Positions 51,321 to 62,281 of a DNA stretch of 64,000 bases are shown in pieces; position 1 is the first letter of the stretch, and the number at the start of each line of letters is the position of its first letter. This stretch comes from Hyaloscypha bicolor E (Eukaryota > Ascomycota > Leotiomycetes > Helotiales > Hyaloscyphaceae), in assembly GCF_002865645.1 (NCBI RefSeq), contig NW_020194515.1, positions 1,302,001-1,366,000 on the forward strand, read 5' to 3'. The translations under genes were made by a program, and so were the position numbers. Below the pieces are notes generated by a model. The model was given only the letters and a program-made list of their open reading frames with translations. It searched no databases and was not told the origin of the DNA.

Positions 51321-52423
51321 CTATAGGCCAAGTCGCGTGAGCTTAGAATTATATAATAGCGAGATTAATGTAATAGTTAAAGGCTCAAAGTTCAAAGAAT
51401 CTCATGTATTAGAAATTCTAAGCTATAAAACAAAGTAGGGAAAATGCCTTGACCTTTTAGTATTATTCCGCCCAAGTATTCCGGCTTAGCTTCGTTTTAT
51501 ACTTGTTTCCGATATCCTGTCCTTGGCAGATCATGCCATTACGCCAGCCGTCACAGTAATTGCAAGATTTATAGCCGCGACCTCCATATAGCCCCTTAAT
51601 TCACCCTATAGAAGTAAGAGAGACAACTTATATATTCCCCCGTACGCAAACAATTATTCCGCCCCCCTTTATCCTTATCTCACTAATACCAAGCTACGAA
51701 ATTTTGCAAGGGAATCAAGTCACGTCCCATTCACTGCTCTCAAAAACAACGTAATCGGCCTATTTAGGCTCCAGCACGCCTTTCCCAACTCAACGGAGGG
51801 GGAGTGAGAATTAACGAGCATAAAAGACAGCCCAAGAAATTTTCAAACGTCATGCAAAAACATGGCATGACGATTTAAGATATATTGAGCTGGAAAAAGT
51901 GCGGTAGCCTTAGTATTCTATAAAGATAGCCGTACAGGAAGGATTGAACTCGGCCTGACAGAACTTCCACGTGGGCTCATGTGCGGAAGAAGGGGAGTTC
52001 GTTTCTAAGCAAGTAGATGAATGACGGCAAGAAATTCCTTGACAGCAACGAAAGTTCCCACTCTCGGAAAGTACTACTGCTGAGCGAAGAACACTTCTCG
52101 AGATACAAAGTTTTGCACTCATGCTAATAGCCTATTTTGAATAAATAAATAAAAGCTACAGCGTTCACATCGGAAGTGTGGAGGCTGCTCCAAGTCAAGC
52201 TTTGATTCCGGTGCCTCGTTCAACAAGACCTGCAGGATGAATTTGTAAGTCTTCGTATTGGTTCTGGCTACCCAAACAAACGAAGGACGCAACATGACAT
52301 GCCCTACTCCTAAACCAGAACACCAAACGATACCCATTCTTCAGCGTACCCGACTCAAAATAGCCTTACAAAACCCCTCCCCCATCTTCAACCACTTCCC
52401 CCTCTGTCTAGCCTTCGAGGCAT
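51321..52423. other. Intergenic region downstream of the ammonium transporter
   Basis: Normal composition and no convincing gene. The open frames here (for example 51910-52122, 70 codons, minus) have no signal peptide, motif or coding character. The part next to 52424 should include the 3' UTR of the transporter gene. Confidence 0.6.
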
Positions 52424-54073
52424 CTAAACACTCTCAAGCGGCACGCTCTTCTCGCCCTCCACCTTTCCCGCACCCTTAATACTCGCCGCACCATCACTTC
52501 CCAGCTGACCCTCGCCCTCCTCGCCAAAAATCACATCCGAGAACTCGCGTCTCAATTCAACATAATCATACGCAAACTCGCCAATCTGCGCTTCGTCTAA
52601 TCCGAGCTCCTCCTCATCCGCACTGACTCTGAGCGAAAGGCCGGGAACGAGGTTCATGAGGAAGAGGATGATGCAGGTGCCAAAGAAGGAGTACGAGAAG
52701 CCGGTCACGCAGTCGGCGAGCTGGTATGCGAGTTGGATGTAGTGCCCGTTCAGCCAGCCGCCGGGGATCTCGGAGAAGCCGTCGAGATGCGCTATGTAGT
52801 CGCTATTCAACCATTGGTTAGCGAGATGATCAGGGGAGGGGAGGGAAACGGACTTACGCAGCGAAGAAGGAGGTGAGAAGGTTGCCGACGATACCACCAA
52901 CGCCATGCTCCCCGAAGATATCAAGCGCGTCATCAACACCAATGACATACTTCAGCTTGGTGGCATAATTGCAGCAGATCGCGCCCACAACACCGAAGAC
53001 AACCGCCGACCAGGCCGGGACGAAACCAGATGCAGGAGTGATAGCCACGAGGCCGGAGATGGCGCCTGAGCAGAAGCCGACTGTGCTCCATTTCTTCTCA
53101 AGACGGTAATCGAGGAGGACCCAAGTGACGCCGCCCACGGAAGCAGCGAGATGCGTTACCACACAAGCCATGACCGCGCGCATGTTAGCAGCGAGTGCTG
53201 AGCCGCCGTTGAAGCCGAACCAGCCGACCCAGAGGAAGACCGTGCCGAGCACGATATGCGTGACATTGTGCGGCCTATACGGGAGGCCTGAGACCTCGCT
53301 GTAGCCCTTGCGCTTGCCGAGCATAACGCTGTATGCGAGGGCAGCGGCGCCAGAGGAGATGTGCACGGGAGTTCCACCAGCGAAGTCGAGGCCGCCCATT
53401 TTGAAGGTCCAGCCTGCCGGGTTCCAGGTCCAACACGCGATCGGGTCGTAGATTATGGTGGACCAGATGAACATGAAGACGATGCAGGGGAGCATGCGGC
53501 CTCTGTCTGCTGCAGCGCCGATGGCGAGGGCGGGACTATTCTCATGTCAGCCTTGCTCAATCATTTCTAAAACCATAGGAAGTACTATTGGAAGGGGGAA
53601 GGGAGGGCAACGCACGTAATAGCAGCGAACATCCCCTGATAAATGGCAAACAGCAAATCCGGGATCTTCGGACTGCCCACACTGGGCGCGCCCAATACAT
53701 TCCTAAACCCGATATTCTGAAGATCACCAATGAAAGAACCCGCCGTGTGCGAGAATGTGAGGGAGTAGCCCCAGAAGAACCACTGGAAGGAGACGACGCC
53801 GACAGACATGCAGGATAGCCAGATGAGCGAGAGAGCTGACTTGCGCCGTGCGAGGCCGGAGTAGAAGAATCCAACGCCGGGAATCATGAGGAGCACGAGG
53901 GCGGAGGAGGTGAGCATCCAGGCGATGTCGCCGGACTGGGTTTTGTTAGGAAAGAGTTTGAAGAGGGGAGAGGGGGGAGGTGGCACCTCGTAATAGATGT
54001 TGCAGTCCTCGGTGAGAGAATCACATCCTGTCATGGTGGTGCCATTGTAGGGGAGAGCATAGATGGAAGTCAT
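52424..54073 (-). CDS. Ammonium transporter (Amt/Mep family), three exons
   Basis: Spliced CDS: 54073-53616, 53535-52858, 52802-52424; introns of 80 and 55 bp, both GT-AG and in frame. Product 504 residues, usual for fungal Mep proteins. Imports ammonium across the plasma membrane as a trimer of 11-helix subunits (known of the family). Seen: an extracellular N-terminus with an N-glycosylation motif NGT, GVGFFYSGLARRK, IYQGMFAAITPALA, the signature DFAGGTPVHISSG, FGEHGVGGIVGNLLTS, and a cytosolic tail with EEELGLDEAQIGEFAYDYVEL. Both pore histidines are present (about H211 and H363), the Mep2-like twin-His state; yeast Mep1/Mep3 carry Glu at the first position. Mep2-type proteins act both as transporter and as ammonium sensor; sensing here is inference. 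Upstream GATA sites suggest control by an AreA/Nit2 GATA factor. The start is chosen because the next in-frame region upstream lacks coding character. Confidence 0.95.
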
Positions 54074-54227
54074 GTTGGCGATTTGAGGATGGCCACAGCA
54101 CTTGCTTGAAGCAACTCAAAATACAATCTCGAGCGGGAGGGGAACGCTTGTCCTCATATATGCAGACATAGAGGAAAACTCTGCTTCTGCCCTTCCTTCC
54201 GGACGGTCTGGCCGAAACAAGGGAATC

Positions 54228-54343
54228 TGATAAGAAGGTGGAGAGTATGGGGGCAGCTCTATCTGACCCTCTCGATAGCTCCCAGGAAGAAAGCTTAGCA
54301 AGCTACTAATCCCCATGACAGAGCTCCATACTTGGCACGATAA
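54228..54343 (-). promoter_or_regulatory. Cluster of GATA-factor sites upstream of the ammonium transporter
   Basis: Four matches to HGATAR within 116 bp: TGATAAG at 54228-54234, AGATAG (minus strand) at 54259-54264, CGATAG at 54273-54278, and CGATAA at 54338-54343. That is about 155 to 270 bp before the ATG. Such clusters are targets of nitrogen regulators of the AreA/Nit2 type, which activate Mep genes under nitrogen limitation. The motif is short, so single sites can occur by chance. Confidence 0.5.
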
Positions 54344-54690
54344 CCGTGACGCACCAGGCCCTCATACTGGCCTGGGCTTCGACTCCATACCATATTGTCT
54401 GCCTCTCCACTCGCTCCAGCATAAGAATCTGACCAGCAGCAACGCTGGAAATGCTTAAACAGTGGTCCCTCTCCCCATCTCATCCACTTGTGCAGAGAAT
54501 AGACGAGAAAAATGGAGGAGCCAAGCAAAGAAGGCTGGATAACAGCCTTGGCCTTTTGGGGGTGAGGCTTGGCCTTAATACACTTGGCCGCATGGCTCCA
54601 GACCCATAGGCTTCCAAGCTTCTCATTGGCAAGGTGCTTCCAGATCCTGCAAGCCCATGGAAGGAAATCTCTGTCTGCGCACACCAGTAG
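54344..54690. other. Distal promoter region of the ammonium transporter
   Basis: Normal composition. A 129-codon minus frame (54295-54684) shows no known domain and is probably chance. This stretch lies between the GATA cluster and the hAT insertion. Confidence 0.5.
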
Positions 54691-54698
54691 CTCTTCAG

Positions 54699-57313
54699 TA
54701 GGGATGATACTTTACATTACAGCCCCAGCACGTTACGTAAAGTGTGTAATTACAGCCCCTAAGTACTTTACACGTTACATTACAGTCATGTGACGCACTA
54801 GCCCGATATGGAATACACTATACCTAATTCGGAAGCGGTGTGCTCCGGTAGTAAGTTTGAATCTTCGCAGCTGAGAAACTCTCCATTATTAATACTCTCA
54901 CCACCAGGGAATTAATCGCCATTCAACGAGCTAATATACTAGCCAATAATTAGTAGAGCATTCAAAAGAAGGTAGAGATCCATAAAGCCTTCGATAAAAT
55001 TCCAGCTAGTCGAAACGGAATAGTCTCTGACTATGCCTATTACCGATTCTGCAAAAATGAGAAGAAGCCATTCAAGCGGATATAGAATACTACTATAATA
55101 GGCGAGTATCTCAAGTAGTACGAGCGATATTAACGATTTTTAGTTGATCAGGATCAAGCAGAGAGAACTGGAATAGCAGGGCCATTGATACCAAGGGGAC
55201 CACTTTAGACAAAGCTTGTATTTTCCTCTTAACCAGGTAGGAAAAGATAAGATATACTAAATGCCCTCTTTGGAATGGCTATATTTACTTCTTATATAGC
55301 CTTTTTAATATTTGATATACCTGAATAGGGAGCTTTTTTTACTATAATAGGCTTTAAAGTACCTGAATAATATGCAATTACGAATACGATTCTCGATTAG
55401 TACTATACCAAAGTCAAGAGTAATATCTTAAATGTTTTTAATTCCTCTCTATTTCTCAGTATGGTTTCCGATAAATCTATAAATATTAAAGAATATTGAA
55501 TCGAGAATATTTCCGTTATTTTCAAAGGCATATTATATAATTGGAGTAATAAGAGCTTGGGAGATAAGAGTGCTTTAGCGGAAAATATAGTTCTGGATTA
55601 TAAGGAGAAAGCCCTTGAATTTATATAGGGAGATCTTAATCGATTATCTGCTTTCTGTTTAGATATATATTCTATAATATAAAGAACTTGAAAGTAATTT
55701 ACTAAGCTTTTAGAGCTAGCTTATATATTTAATATTAGATATAATTCTTATAGCTAATAGCTTATTATTAGGGATATAATTAATCCTAGAGTAATTAAGG
55801 AAGTCAAGATTATATTAGAAATTTATGACTTCTGGCTTGATTTTCAGTTAATTATTACTTAGTTTAGTAAGAAGAAGACCTTATAACTTGGTATCTTATA
55901 TTAAAAGCAGCTTAATAGTATTAGTAAAGAGATTACTTTATTTCTAGTAGTAAAGATATAATAGGGTACTCAAGTAAGCTTCCTAATTCAAGTAATTTTT
56001 ACCTCTAATATTGCTTTCTAGTACTATTCTATTAAATCTATCTTAAAAAATAAACCTTACCTGAAAGCATATATAAAAGACCCTCGAATTAATATATCTT
56101 CGAAATTCCTATAGCTTGTAATAAGTAAGGACTTTTAATATAAGTTACAAGAGATAGAGAGGCTACTAGAGCCTATATATAATTAGTAAAAGGCATTAGA
56201 ATTAACCTATACGAACCTCTATTATATATACTAATAATGGATTAATTTATATATATATCTTCTATAATTTAGTAATCCTATAAAGTTCGCTTTTATAGAG
56301 GATATAAGGGCATATTTGGAGTAAATTGGGAAATATAGCTTTGAGTTTAGGTTTAAAAGGCAGGTTTAGGATATTTACCTTTTAGTATATATCCTCAATT
56401 CAAGTAACTAGTACTAATAGAGCTAATTTAGTAAAACTAACCAAGAGCGGATTATAAATTATATATCCTCTTATAGTAGAATAAATGTTTTAATCGCTTT
56501 TTTTAAATATATATTAATGGAACTGGGCTTCTATTTAATAAAGGGATATTAGGTATATATAAATAATTTTAAACTCTTTTGGAATCTTGCTATAAGTATA
56601 TTCTAATATTCTCGATTTTTACTAATATTTTATAGGTATCTAGAAACAAAGTACTTATATAGCTAGCTTTTCGAATTATTAATACTACTACAAATTCAGT
56701 AATATTCGAACAAGCCTTTTTAGTTATAAATATCCTCTATATGAAATTACGAAATTGTCTTTCTCTCCCTAAGCTTAATAAGCTTATCTTTATTTATATT
56801 AATTCTCGATCTTTATATACTAATTGCAATAATATATATATAAATGGAAAGGTAAAGGTGAAAGCAAAGTAACTAGAGAGAATTAAAGCAAACGATCTAC
56901 TTGATCCGGATACTATTAAGATACAGAGGCTTGATTTGGAAGACGATTTTGCAATACTTCGAATGATATTTCCGGAAGACTTTGAAATAGACGAATTTAT
57001 ATTAATTAAACTAATTATAGGGAAGCGGAGGCGGGCTGATACTATAATTGAAGCTATTCCAGAGGTTCAGGGTATACTTCAGGGCTTATAGGAGTTTCAA
57101 GGGGATATTAGTACCGATTTTCAGGGTATTCAGGACCTGGAGTTTCAGGCGTTTGGGAACGACTATTAGGACCACGTATCCTGAATTATACTCTCCTTTA
57201 TATACGAATTATACCCTATTTATACCTACTTTATACGAGATTTACTATGTTTTGTAATGTAAAGTACGACTACTTTACGTAAAGTATGTAAAGTGTAAAG
57301 TTTACCATCCCTA
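54699..57313 (+). mobile_element. hAT transposon, decayed
   Basis: 2615 bp flanked by a perfect 8-bp target duplication CTCTTCAG (54691-54698 and 57314-57321), the hallmark of hAT elements. The ends are short inverted repeats: TAGGGATGATACTTTACA on the left against TAGGGATGGTAAACTTTACA on the right. Subterminal TTACGTAAAGT motifs occur at both ends (near 54735 and 57275), as usual for transposase binding in hAT elements. Mutation is milder than in the main AT-rich block; CpA and TpG are depleted but not gone. Confidence 0.93.
55440..57000 (+). pseudogene. hAT transposase remnant
   Basis: The plus strand reads as a fungal hAT transposase interrupted by TAA/TAG. One stretch near 56150-56200 reads EIERLLEPIYN. 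The C-terminal dimerisation domain at about 56680-56830 reads NSVIFEQAFLVINILYMKLR-like, then SLPKLNKLIFIYINSRSLY, matching the typical SERxFS..K.RNRLSPEKVNKLVFIYMN pattern. The tail to about 57000 is acidic (DLEDDFAILRMIF). Coding sequence may begin as early as about 54850. It cannot give an intact protein. Confidence 0.8.
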
Positions 57314-57321
57314 CTCTTCAG

Positions 57322-57880
57322 CTATGGCAGCTGCAAGATAAGCCGTAAGAAAAGAGTGTCAAAGATAAGGATTCGCGCGCATCGTCGTGTCGTTGGTTGA
57401 AAAGAGCCGCCAAGATCTGGTGGCTTGCCGTGGGCTGAGATGTGGTTGTCGTGCCGAGATATCCCTGAACCCTGGACGGTCCCGTACCGCCGTGCTCGCA
57501 TCCGGGTCTTTTCTGGACCATGCAGAATGCGGCGGGACGATGTTGGCGTTGTCTGCAAGCCAGCGAGTCTGCACGCATGAAGTGTAGTAAGTGTGGAGAA
57601 GTGAAGGGAAAGATAACGAGGGAGCTAGGTTAATGTAGCGTAGTCCTTTCGCAGTAGTCCGTAGGGCAGTGCAAGCTTGTCACGGGCCTAGAATGGTCAA
57701 TGACGCTGAGAAAGATTCAGTTTTTGAGATAGCCTGCGCGGGATGCCGGCATGCCTGACTCGGTGTTGGTCCAATCCTGAACCTGAAACATCCTGAGATT
57801 ATGTGTTCTGTTTCCAATTAAAGACTCTACGATAGCTGCAGCATTATTGCTCCCTCCCGTTCCATGCCGCTTGAGGAATC
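57322..57880. other. Intergenic region 3' of the inositol 5-phosphatase
   Basis: Normal composition. Several overlapping open frames of 60-90 codons (57318-57587) have no recognisable product and are probably chance. The part next to 57880 should hold the 3' UTR of the phosphatase gene. Confidence 0.55.
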
Positions 57881-60800
57881 TCACGCGACATCCCTCCCTC
57901 CCTCCAGGAAAGCCTCTAGAATGTCTCGTCTCCTGTCTTCCACGACCCTCCTCTCCTTCTCCTTGACCGGGCTTCCCGGACCTCTAAAAATCACCCCCGT
58001 GAAAACTTCAGCGTAGGCTTTCTCGACAGCTTGTCTCCTCATCACCCCCGGATCGCTCGGTAGAGGTGGTGCTTTCCCCTTCCAACTCAGACTACGACGC
58101 ATTGTTTCGATGCTGCTCCTTGCGCTTCCCGCGACTTGCTCTTTCCAGCTGAACTTGGGGACTGGTGCGAGCTCGCTGGCGACTCGACACAGCATGCTGG
58201 TGAGAAAAACAAATGAGATGTTGTGGTTTGGTGCTGCTGAGAGAACATCGAGGACCCAGGTTTTGATTTCTTCTGGGTCGGTAAGTTGTTTGGGGCCGCG
58301 AGCCACGATATCGTGTTCGAGGCTTGTCCATAATGATTCGGTAATTATGCCATCTGTCAAGCTGCCGAGAAACAGAAGTAGGACCTCAGCCATAATTTCC
58401 AGTTTATCCCGCGACGGCAACTCAGGAGGGAAAGAATCAGTCAGGGTTTTGTCGGAGTCTAGTGCTTCTAATACAAATCGTTTCCGTGTATCTCTCGCAG
58501 ATTTGTCTTGCAACGTCCAAGAGTGCAAACTGAATGGCCAGCCGGGAGCTTCAAGAGGAAGGTGGGCGTTGTCCAGCATATTCGAGTCAGCAATGACTCG
58601 GTCGGTAAGCAGTTCAACAGCTTCGGTGAGCTTGAATAGCTCTCGTGGTGCAGACCAGCAGACCTCTCGGCCACGATTGACAGGACCACCCGAGCCGTGG
58701 CGAGGAGGACGCAGTGCTCGAACACCACCTTCAGGCACGCGAATCAGTTCGTCAATTGAGCGTCCGAGACAGGATTGCTGCCATGTCCCTCGAACAGGGA
58801 TGAAGTGATCTCGACCGTCTGTGACCCGCAAGACAAGGACATCATCTAGCTGAGCTTTGCCTCGATTCAACTCTGTGACAAGCGAGATATCGTCGACGAA
58901 TAGTTCCAAAGTTACATTGACGGCATCGCCAGGTTCCAAGGTGACTTCTCTCTTCAAGTCGTTCTTCGCCCGTTCATCTTCATCCTTTGCTGAGCCCACG
59001 AAATAGACCGAAAGCCAGGACGGCGCAATTCGATCATCTCCTGATACACTAGGTTTGTCCACGAATGCAAATGTTGTATGCACTGCACTTGTGTTGGCGA
59101 TCGTGAGACTTCTGCTTTTCCTCTCTAGAAACGCGACGTGCCCAAAATCAACACCCTCAGCGCTACTTGATGATGCTCTCTTGTCAGAGGACCCACCAAT
59201 TGGTGGAGAATCTAAAGAAGAATCCACGACAACAGTGATTCCAGGTCTCCCTTCATTCTCAGCCCGGTCCAATTCCCGTGCGACTTCGTGTTGGATTTTC
59301 GACTTGAGTTCAGGAACAACTGCATCGTACTCGAGAGTGAAAACTGCATCCAAGGGTTTGTGATCTGATGACAACACCCGCTGATGCGAAGTGTAAACAT
59401 CCAGATGTATCCTATCCACAAACCCCTCCTTTGTGATGACAGCCTGCCCAGCATCATTACCCTCATCATATTCGTCGTATTCATTATTGGCAGAGTCCTC
59501 TGCACCGTCCTCATCTGGGTTGTAATCAAATAAAACGTCCTCGTCGTCCCCGGCATGATCGATTCCCCTTGCCTTCATCTCTTCATCCTTTAATCTCGCC
59601 AGTTCTTCTTCCTTCATCTTCCCGTCATATTCAAGCTTATCTCTTCGAGTCCGGAAAAGTATTCGATCGCACCAACTGGGAGCTCGTTTCTTCTCGCTCG
59701 AGTCAAACATACCCATACTTCCAACATCGTATTTGTAGGTCGGTAGAAACGTGATCGGTCCCTCTCGCCACCCATCATGAAAAGCTCTCCTCTTCTTTTG
59801 AACATGCCGTAGTTGGTCATGTGGTAATAATGAATCCAAGGTAGCTTGAAGGGAAGCAGGGTCCTGGCTCGGGTCCTGAATAAAATCATCTGGATCTGGC
59901 AGATCAATCGAGGAAGCATCACCTCTATTCGAACTGTTGGTTTTGGGCATATCCCCCTCCGAGTCAGAATCACTGTCCACACTTCGTATAATAATAGGTC
60001 CATCAGCGTCTCCTAACTCTCCATCGATCTTATCCCTCGATTTACTCTCAACATCATATTCGCCCTTCGTATGCAGCATGAGAAGTCGTCGTATGTCGTC
60101 ACCGGGTAGCCCGTCTAACCTAAAATTTAAATCGCCGAACCAGAATGCAAAATCCTCCTCCCCGATGCCCTCTTGCGTATCATCCAGAACTCCGGCCCAG
60201 CTGATGGGCTCAAAATGCGTGCGTTGTAAAATCTGCGCTACGTCCCAGCACCGACGATCCAAATGTGCTGGATCGTTCCCAGACGCTAAATGCGAGTTGA
60301 CAAAAACAAGTCGAGTTGTCTCCCCAAGCACAATCCGAGTCGTGACAGCGCCCTTGTTCCCTAGATAGCCCATTATGCCAGTCCCTACACTGACTGTGCT
60401 CACGGAGCTGATTGTGGGGACGATCGTCGGAGATGCAAATATGAAGAGCAGGAGTCCAGAGAGCTGCTGCTCTGAAACCAGCACATAACCGGGGGGTATT
60501 GAATCTGTCAACGCCTTTCTCCATTTCGCCGTCGGCTCTGGATCCGTGTATACCCTCCCGATGTATTCCCTCGCACTCGTGAGATCCACCACCTCCTGCA
60601 GTCCCAGAACATAGATCCCAATCTCGTCTCCGCCGGGGATCGTGCCTTCATCGCCTCTAGGAATAGTGCTCTCTTTCTTCTTCCGCCGAGTTTCTTGTGC
60701 GCAAACACTCTCGATATTATCTTGGCTCCCGTTATCCCTGATGCCGTCTGCGATTTCCAGGCCGGCGAGTCTCTTGTCAATGCCTTTCCCTTCTACGAAC

Positions 60801-61000
60801 CAGCCCGCGAGATCTTTCTCTGTGCCGGGACATGCTGCCACGTTCCATGTCCCTATTTTGACTTTGATCTTCTGTGGTCGTGTGTACTCGGCTCGACGGG
60901 CGTGGACGGCTTTGGAGAGGGATTGCGGACTCGATGTCGGAGGGATATGTTCGAAATCTGCGGATGCTTTGTCAGTGGAAGTGCGTGCACTCGAAGCCAT
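57881..61000 (-). CDS. Inositol polyphosphate 5-phosphatase, OCRL/INPP5B-like
   Basis: Single exon, 1039 residues. Removes the 5-phosphate of phosphoinositides such as PI(4,5)P2 (family activity), probably on endosome or Golgi membranes. Domains: catalytic 5-phosphatase at about 47-555, with IGTWNVAACPG (49-59), LGLQEVV (132-138), GYLGNKGAV (211-219), NSHLASG (235-241), FGDLNFR (288-294), PSWCDRIL (441-448) and SSDHKPLDAVF (544-554); an ASH domain at about 615-742; and a RhoGAP-like domain at about 785-945. The order phosphatase-ASH-RhoGAP is diagnostic of the OCRL/INPP5B group. The GAP-like part lacks a recognisable GIFR-type arginine finger, as in OCRL, so it is likely an interaction module. 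There are two acidic insertions within the catalytic domain (about 315-405 and 455-525). The start ATG at 60998-61000 precedes a short Ser/Thr-rich leader; no signal peptide. Confidence 0.95.
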   Translation of the reverse strand: MASSARTSTDKASADFEHIPPTSSPQSLSKAVHARRAEYTRPQKIKVKIGTWNVAACPGTEKDLAGWFVEGKGIDKRLAGLEIADGIRDNGSQDNIESVCAQETRRKKKESTIPRGDEGTIPGGDEIGIYVLGLQEVVDLTSAREYIGRVYTDPEPTAKWRKALTDSIPPGYVLVSEQQLSGLLLFIFASPTIVPTISSVSTVSVGTGIMGYLGNKGAVTTRIVLGETTRLVFVNSHLASGNDPAHLDRRCWDVAQILQRTHFEPISWAGVLDDTQEGIGEEDFAFWFGDLNFRLDGLPGDDIRRLLMLHTKGEYDVESKSRDKIDGELGDADGPIIIRSVDSDSDSEGDMPKTNSSNRGDASSIDLPDPDDFIQDPSQDPASLQATLDSLLPHDQLRHVQKKRRAFHDGWREGPITFLPTYKYDVGSMGMFDSSEKKRAPSWCDRILFRTRRDKLEYDGKMKEEELARLKDEEMKARGIDHAGDDEDVLFDYNPDEDGAEDSANNEYDEYDEGNDAGQAVITKEGFVDRIHLDVYTSHQRVLSSDHKPLDAVFTLEYDAVVPELKSKIQHEVARELDRAENEGRPGITVVVDSSLDSPPIGGSSDKRASSSSAEGVDFGHVAFLERKSRSLTIANTSAVHTTFAFVDKPSVSGDDRIAPSWLSVYFVGSAKDEDERAKNDLKREVTLEPGDAVNVTLELFVDDISLVTELNRGKAQLDDVLVLRVTDGRDHFIPVRGTWQQSCLGRSIDELIRVPEGGVRALRPPRHGSGGPVNRGREVCWSAPRELFKLTEAVELLTDRVIADSNMLDNAHLPLEAPGWPFSLHSWTLQDKSARDTRKRFVLEALDSDKTLTDSFPPELPSRDKLEIMAEVLLLFLGSLTDGIITESLWTSLEHDIVARGPKQLTDPEEIKTWVLDVLSAAPNHNISFVFLTSMLCRVASELAPVPKFSWKEQVAGSARSSIETMRRSLSWKGKAPPLPSDPGVMRRQAVEKAYAEVFTGVIFRGPGSPVKEKERRVVEDRRRDILEAFLEGGRDVA

Positions 61001-61508
61001 GTTGTCTTGTGGTTCTCAAAGGCCTAATGTGCGGTAAAGAATGTTCGGCGCCGACAAGGACCAAGACGTTATTTCTGCATTTTTGGGCTCGGCACGCTTG
61101 TTTCTTGACTCGAATGACGTAGCAAGATGACTCGAGAGGGCCGAGGGAAACCAGGCCTCCAGCAACAAAAGTGGTATCAGTCCAGCATTATATAGTGAGT
61201 ATGGATAATACAGCGACAGAAGTGAAACGTGGGTTGGAGAGAGAAGAGTGGAAGTAAAGGTCCCTTAGTTTGAGTTGTGGTGGGGAGATTTGGGGGTGGG
61301 TTGATAGCACCCAATCCTTGCAAGACATTCCAGGCTAGGCCGCTTGTGGAGACCTCGGTCAAGACTTCCATTGACTTCGACCTTCTCTTCTTCCAATATC
61401 ACCAAAGACATATAGTCCCTGTTATTCTCTAATAGATGTGGTACAAGATGGTTCATACACAACTAAACGCCGAATATAATCACACAATTACCCCAAGACC
61501 CAAGCCAG
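61001..61508. other. Upstream region of the 5-phosphatase gene
   Basis: Normal composition, no gene seen. It should contain the 5-phosphatase promoter and, near 61508, the 3' end of the doubtful neighbour. Confidence 0.5.
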
Positions 61509-62281
61509 TCACAGCCTAAAGCTCCTCCTCCCATCGGCCTCCTCAATCTTCACCTCCTGGACCTCCTCCGTCGTACTCACCAAGTCCTTCATCGGACCCG
61601 TACACCCCCCCATTCGGTAAATCCAAATTCAAATCACTACTATCGGTTTTAAATTCCACTATACCTGTGACCGCGTCTGCAGACTCGAGGGTATACATCT
61701 TCCCCCCAACCGGGTTGGGGTAGGAGGCTCCAAGATTATGATATTTCGAGCCATCTTTGAGCGAGGTATTTGCGACCCAGCAATCTGCTCTTTTAGCCTG
61801 TTGGAGGGTGTTATATTATAGAGAAAAGGGAATGAGCGACAAACCCAGGGTGTGTTGGCCCATTGAAGAACTCCACCATGGCATGTTGACTTGTTTTTGC
61901 TCCAGCAGCAGGCAACACAGCAGACAAGTTATACAAGTATGTTGCGCCGGTGTCGTACAGGTGTGTCATGATACGGTCCGTCGTGTTCAATAACCGCAAG
62001 CTTCGGCTCTCAAGTGTCTCCGCCAGTCCGAAGTGGGACTTCCCAGCCTTGAGTCAGCATACCAGTTCGTCTGCCTTGGGCGATACAGGCAGCATTATAA
62101 TACAAACAGGCCTCATGCCGAGGACGGTTGTGACTTCGGTGATGCTGAAAGATGAAAAGTTACAGGTGCGCGAGGTGCTCTCGAGCGGGCCGTAGCGGCC
62201 GTGCGCCCCGCTACGAAGCGAGGCCGCAACCCCTGAAAGCAAGAGAACGTCATCAATTTTCAACGAGAAAATCCACAGCAA
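61509..62281 (-). CDS. Possible spliced gene of unknown function (may be a pseudogene)
   Basis: Tentative minus-strand model: ATG at 62281, exon to 62063, a 54-bp intron (62062-62009, GT-AG), exon 62008-61855, a 65-bp intron (61854-61790), last exon to 61509. The readable protein has stretches such as MTHLYDTGATYLYNLSAVLP and, after the second intron, DCWVANTSLKDGSKYHNLG and GKMYTLESADAVTGIVEF, which look like real coding sequence. Two problems: without the first intron the frame has an in-frame TGA (62054-62056), and the final frame (ending at TGA 61509-61511) is reached only if a run of seven G near 61608 is one base too long; otherwise the protein ends at 61543. No family recognised. The N-terminus is weakly supported and may lie further upstream. 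Confidence 0.4.

Noticed and set aside
51910..52122. Cysteine-containing 70-codon frame considered as a small effector
   Set aside because: No signal peptide and no coding bias; it lies in the 3' flank of the transporter.
54295..54684. 129-codon minus frame upstream of the transporter
   Set aside because: No recognisable domain; it stops next to the hAT insertion and overlaps the GATA cluster. Chance frame more likely.
58110..58808. 232-codon plus frame antisense to the 5-phosphatase
   Set aside because: Shadow of the long GC-rich coding exon; Ser/Arg-rich translation typical of antisense frames.
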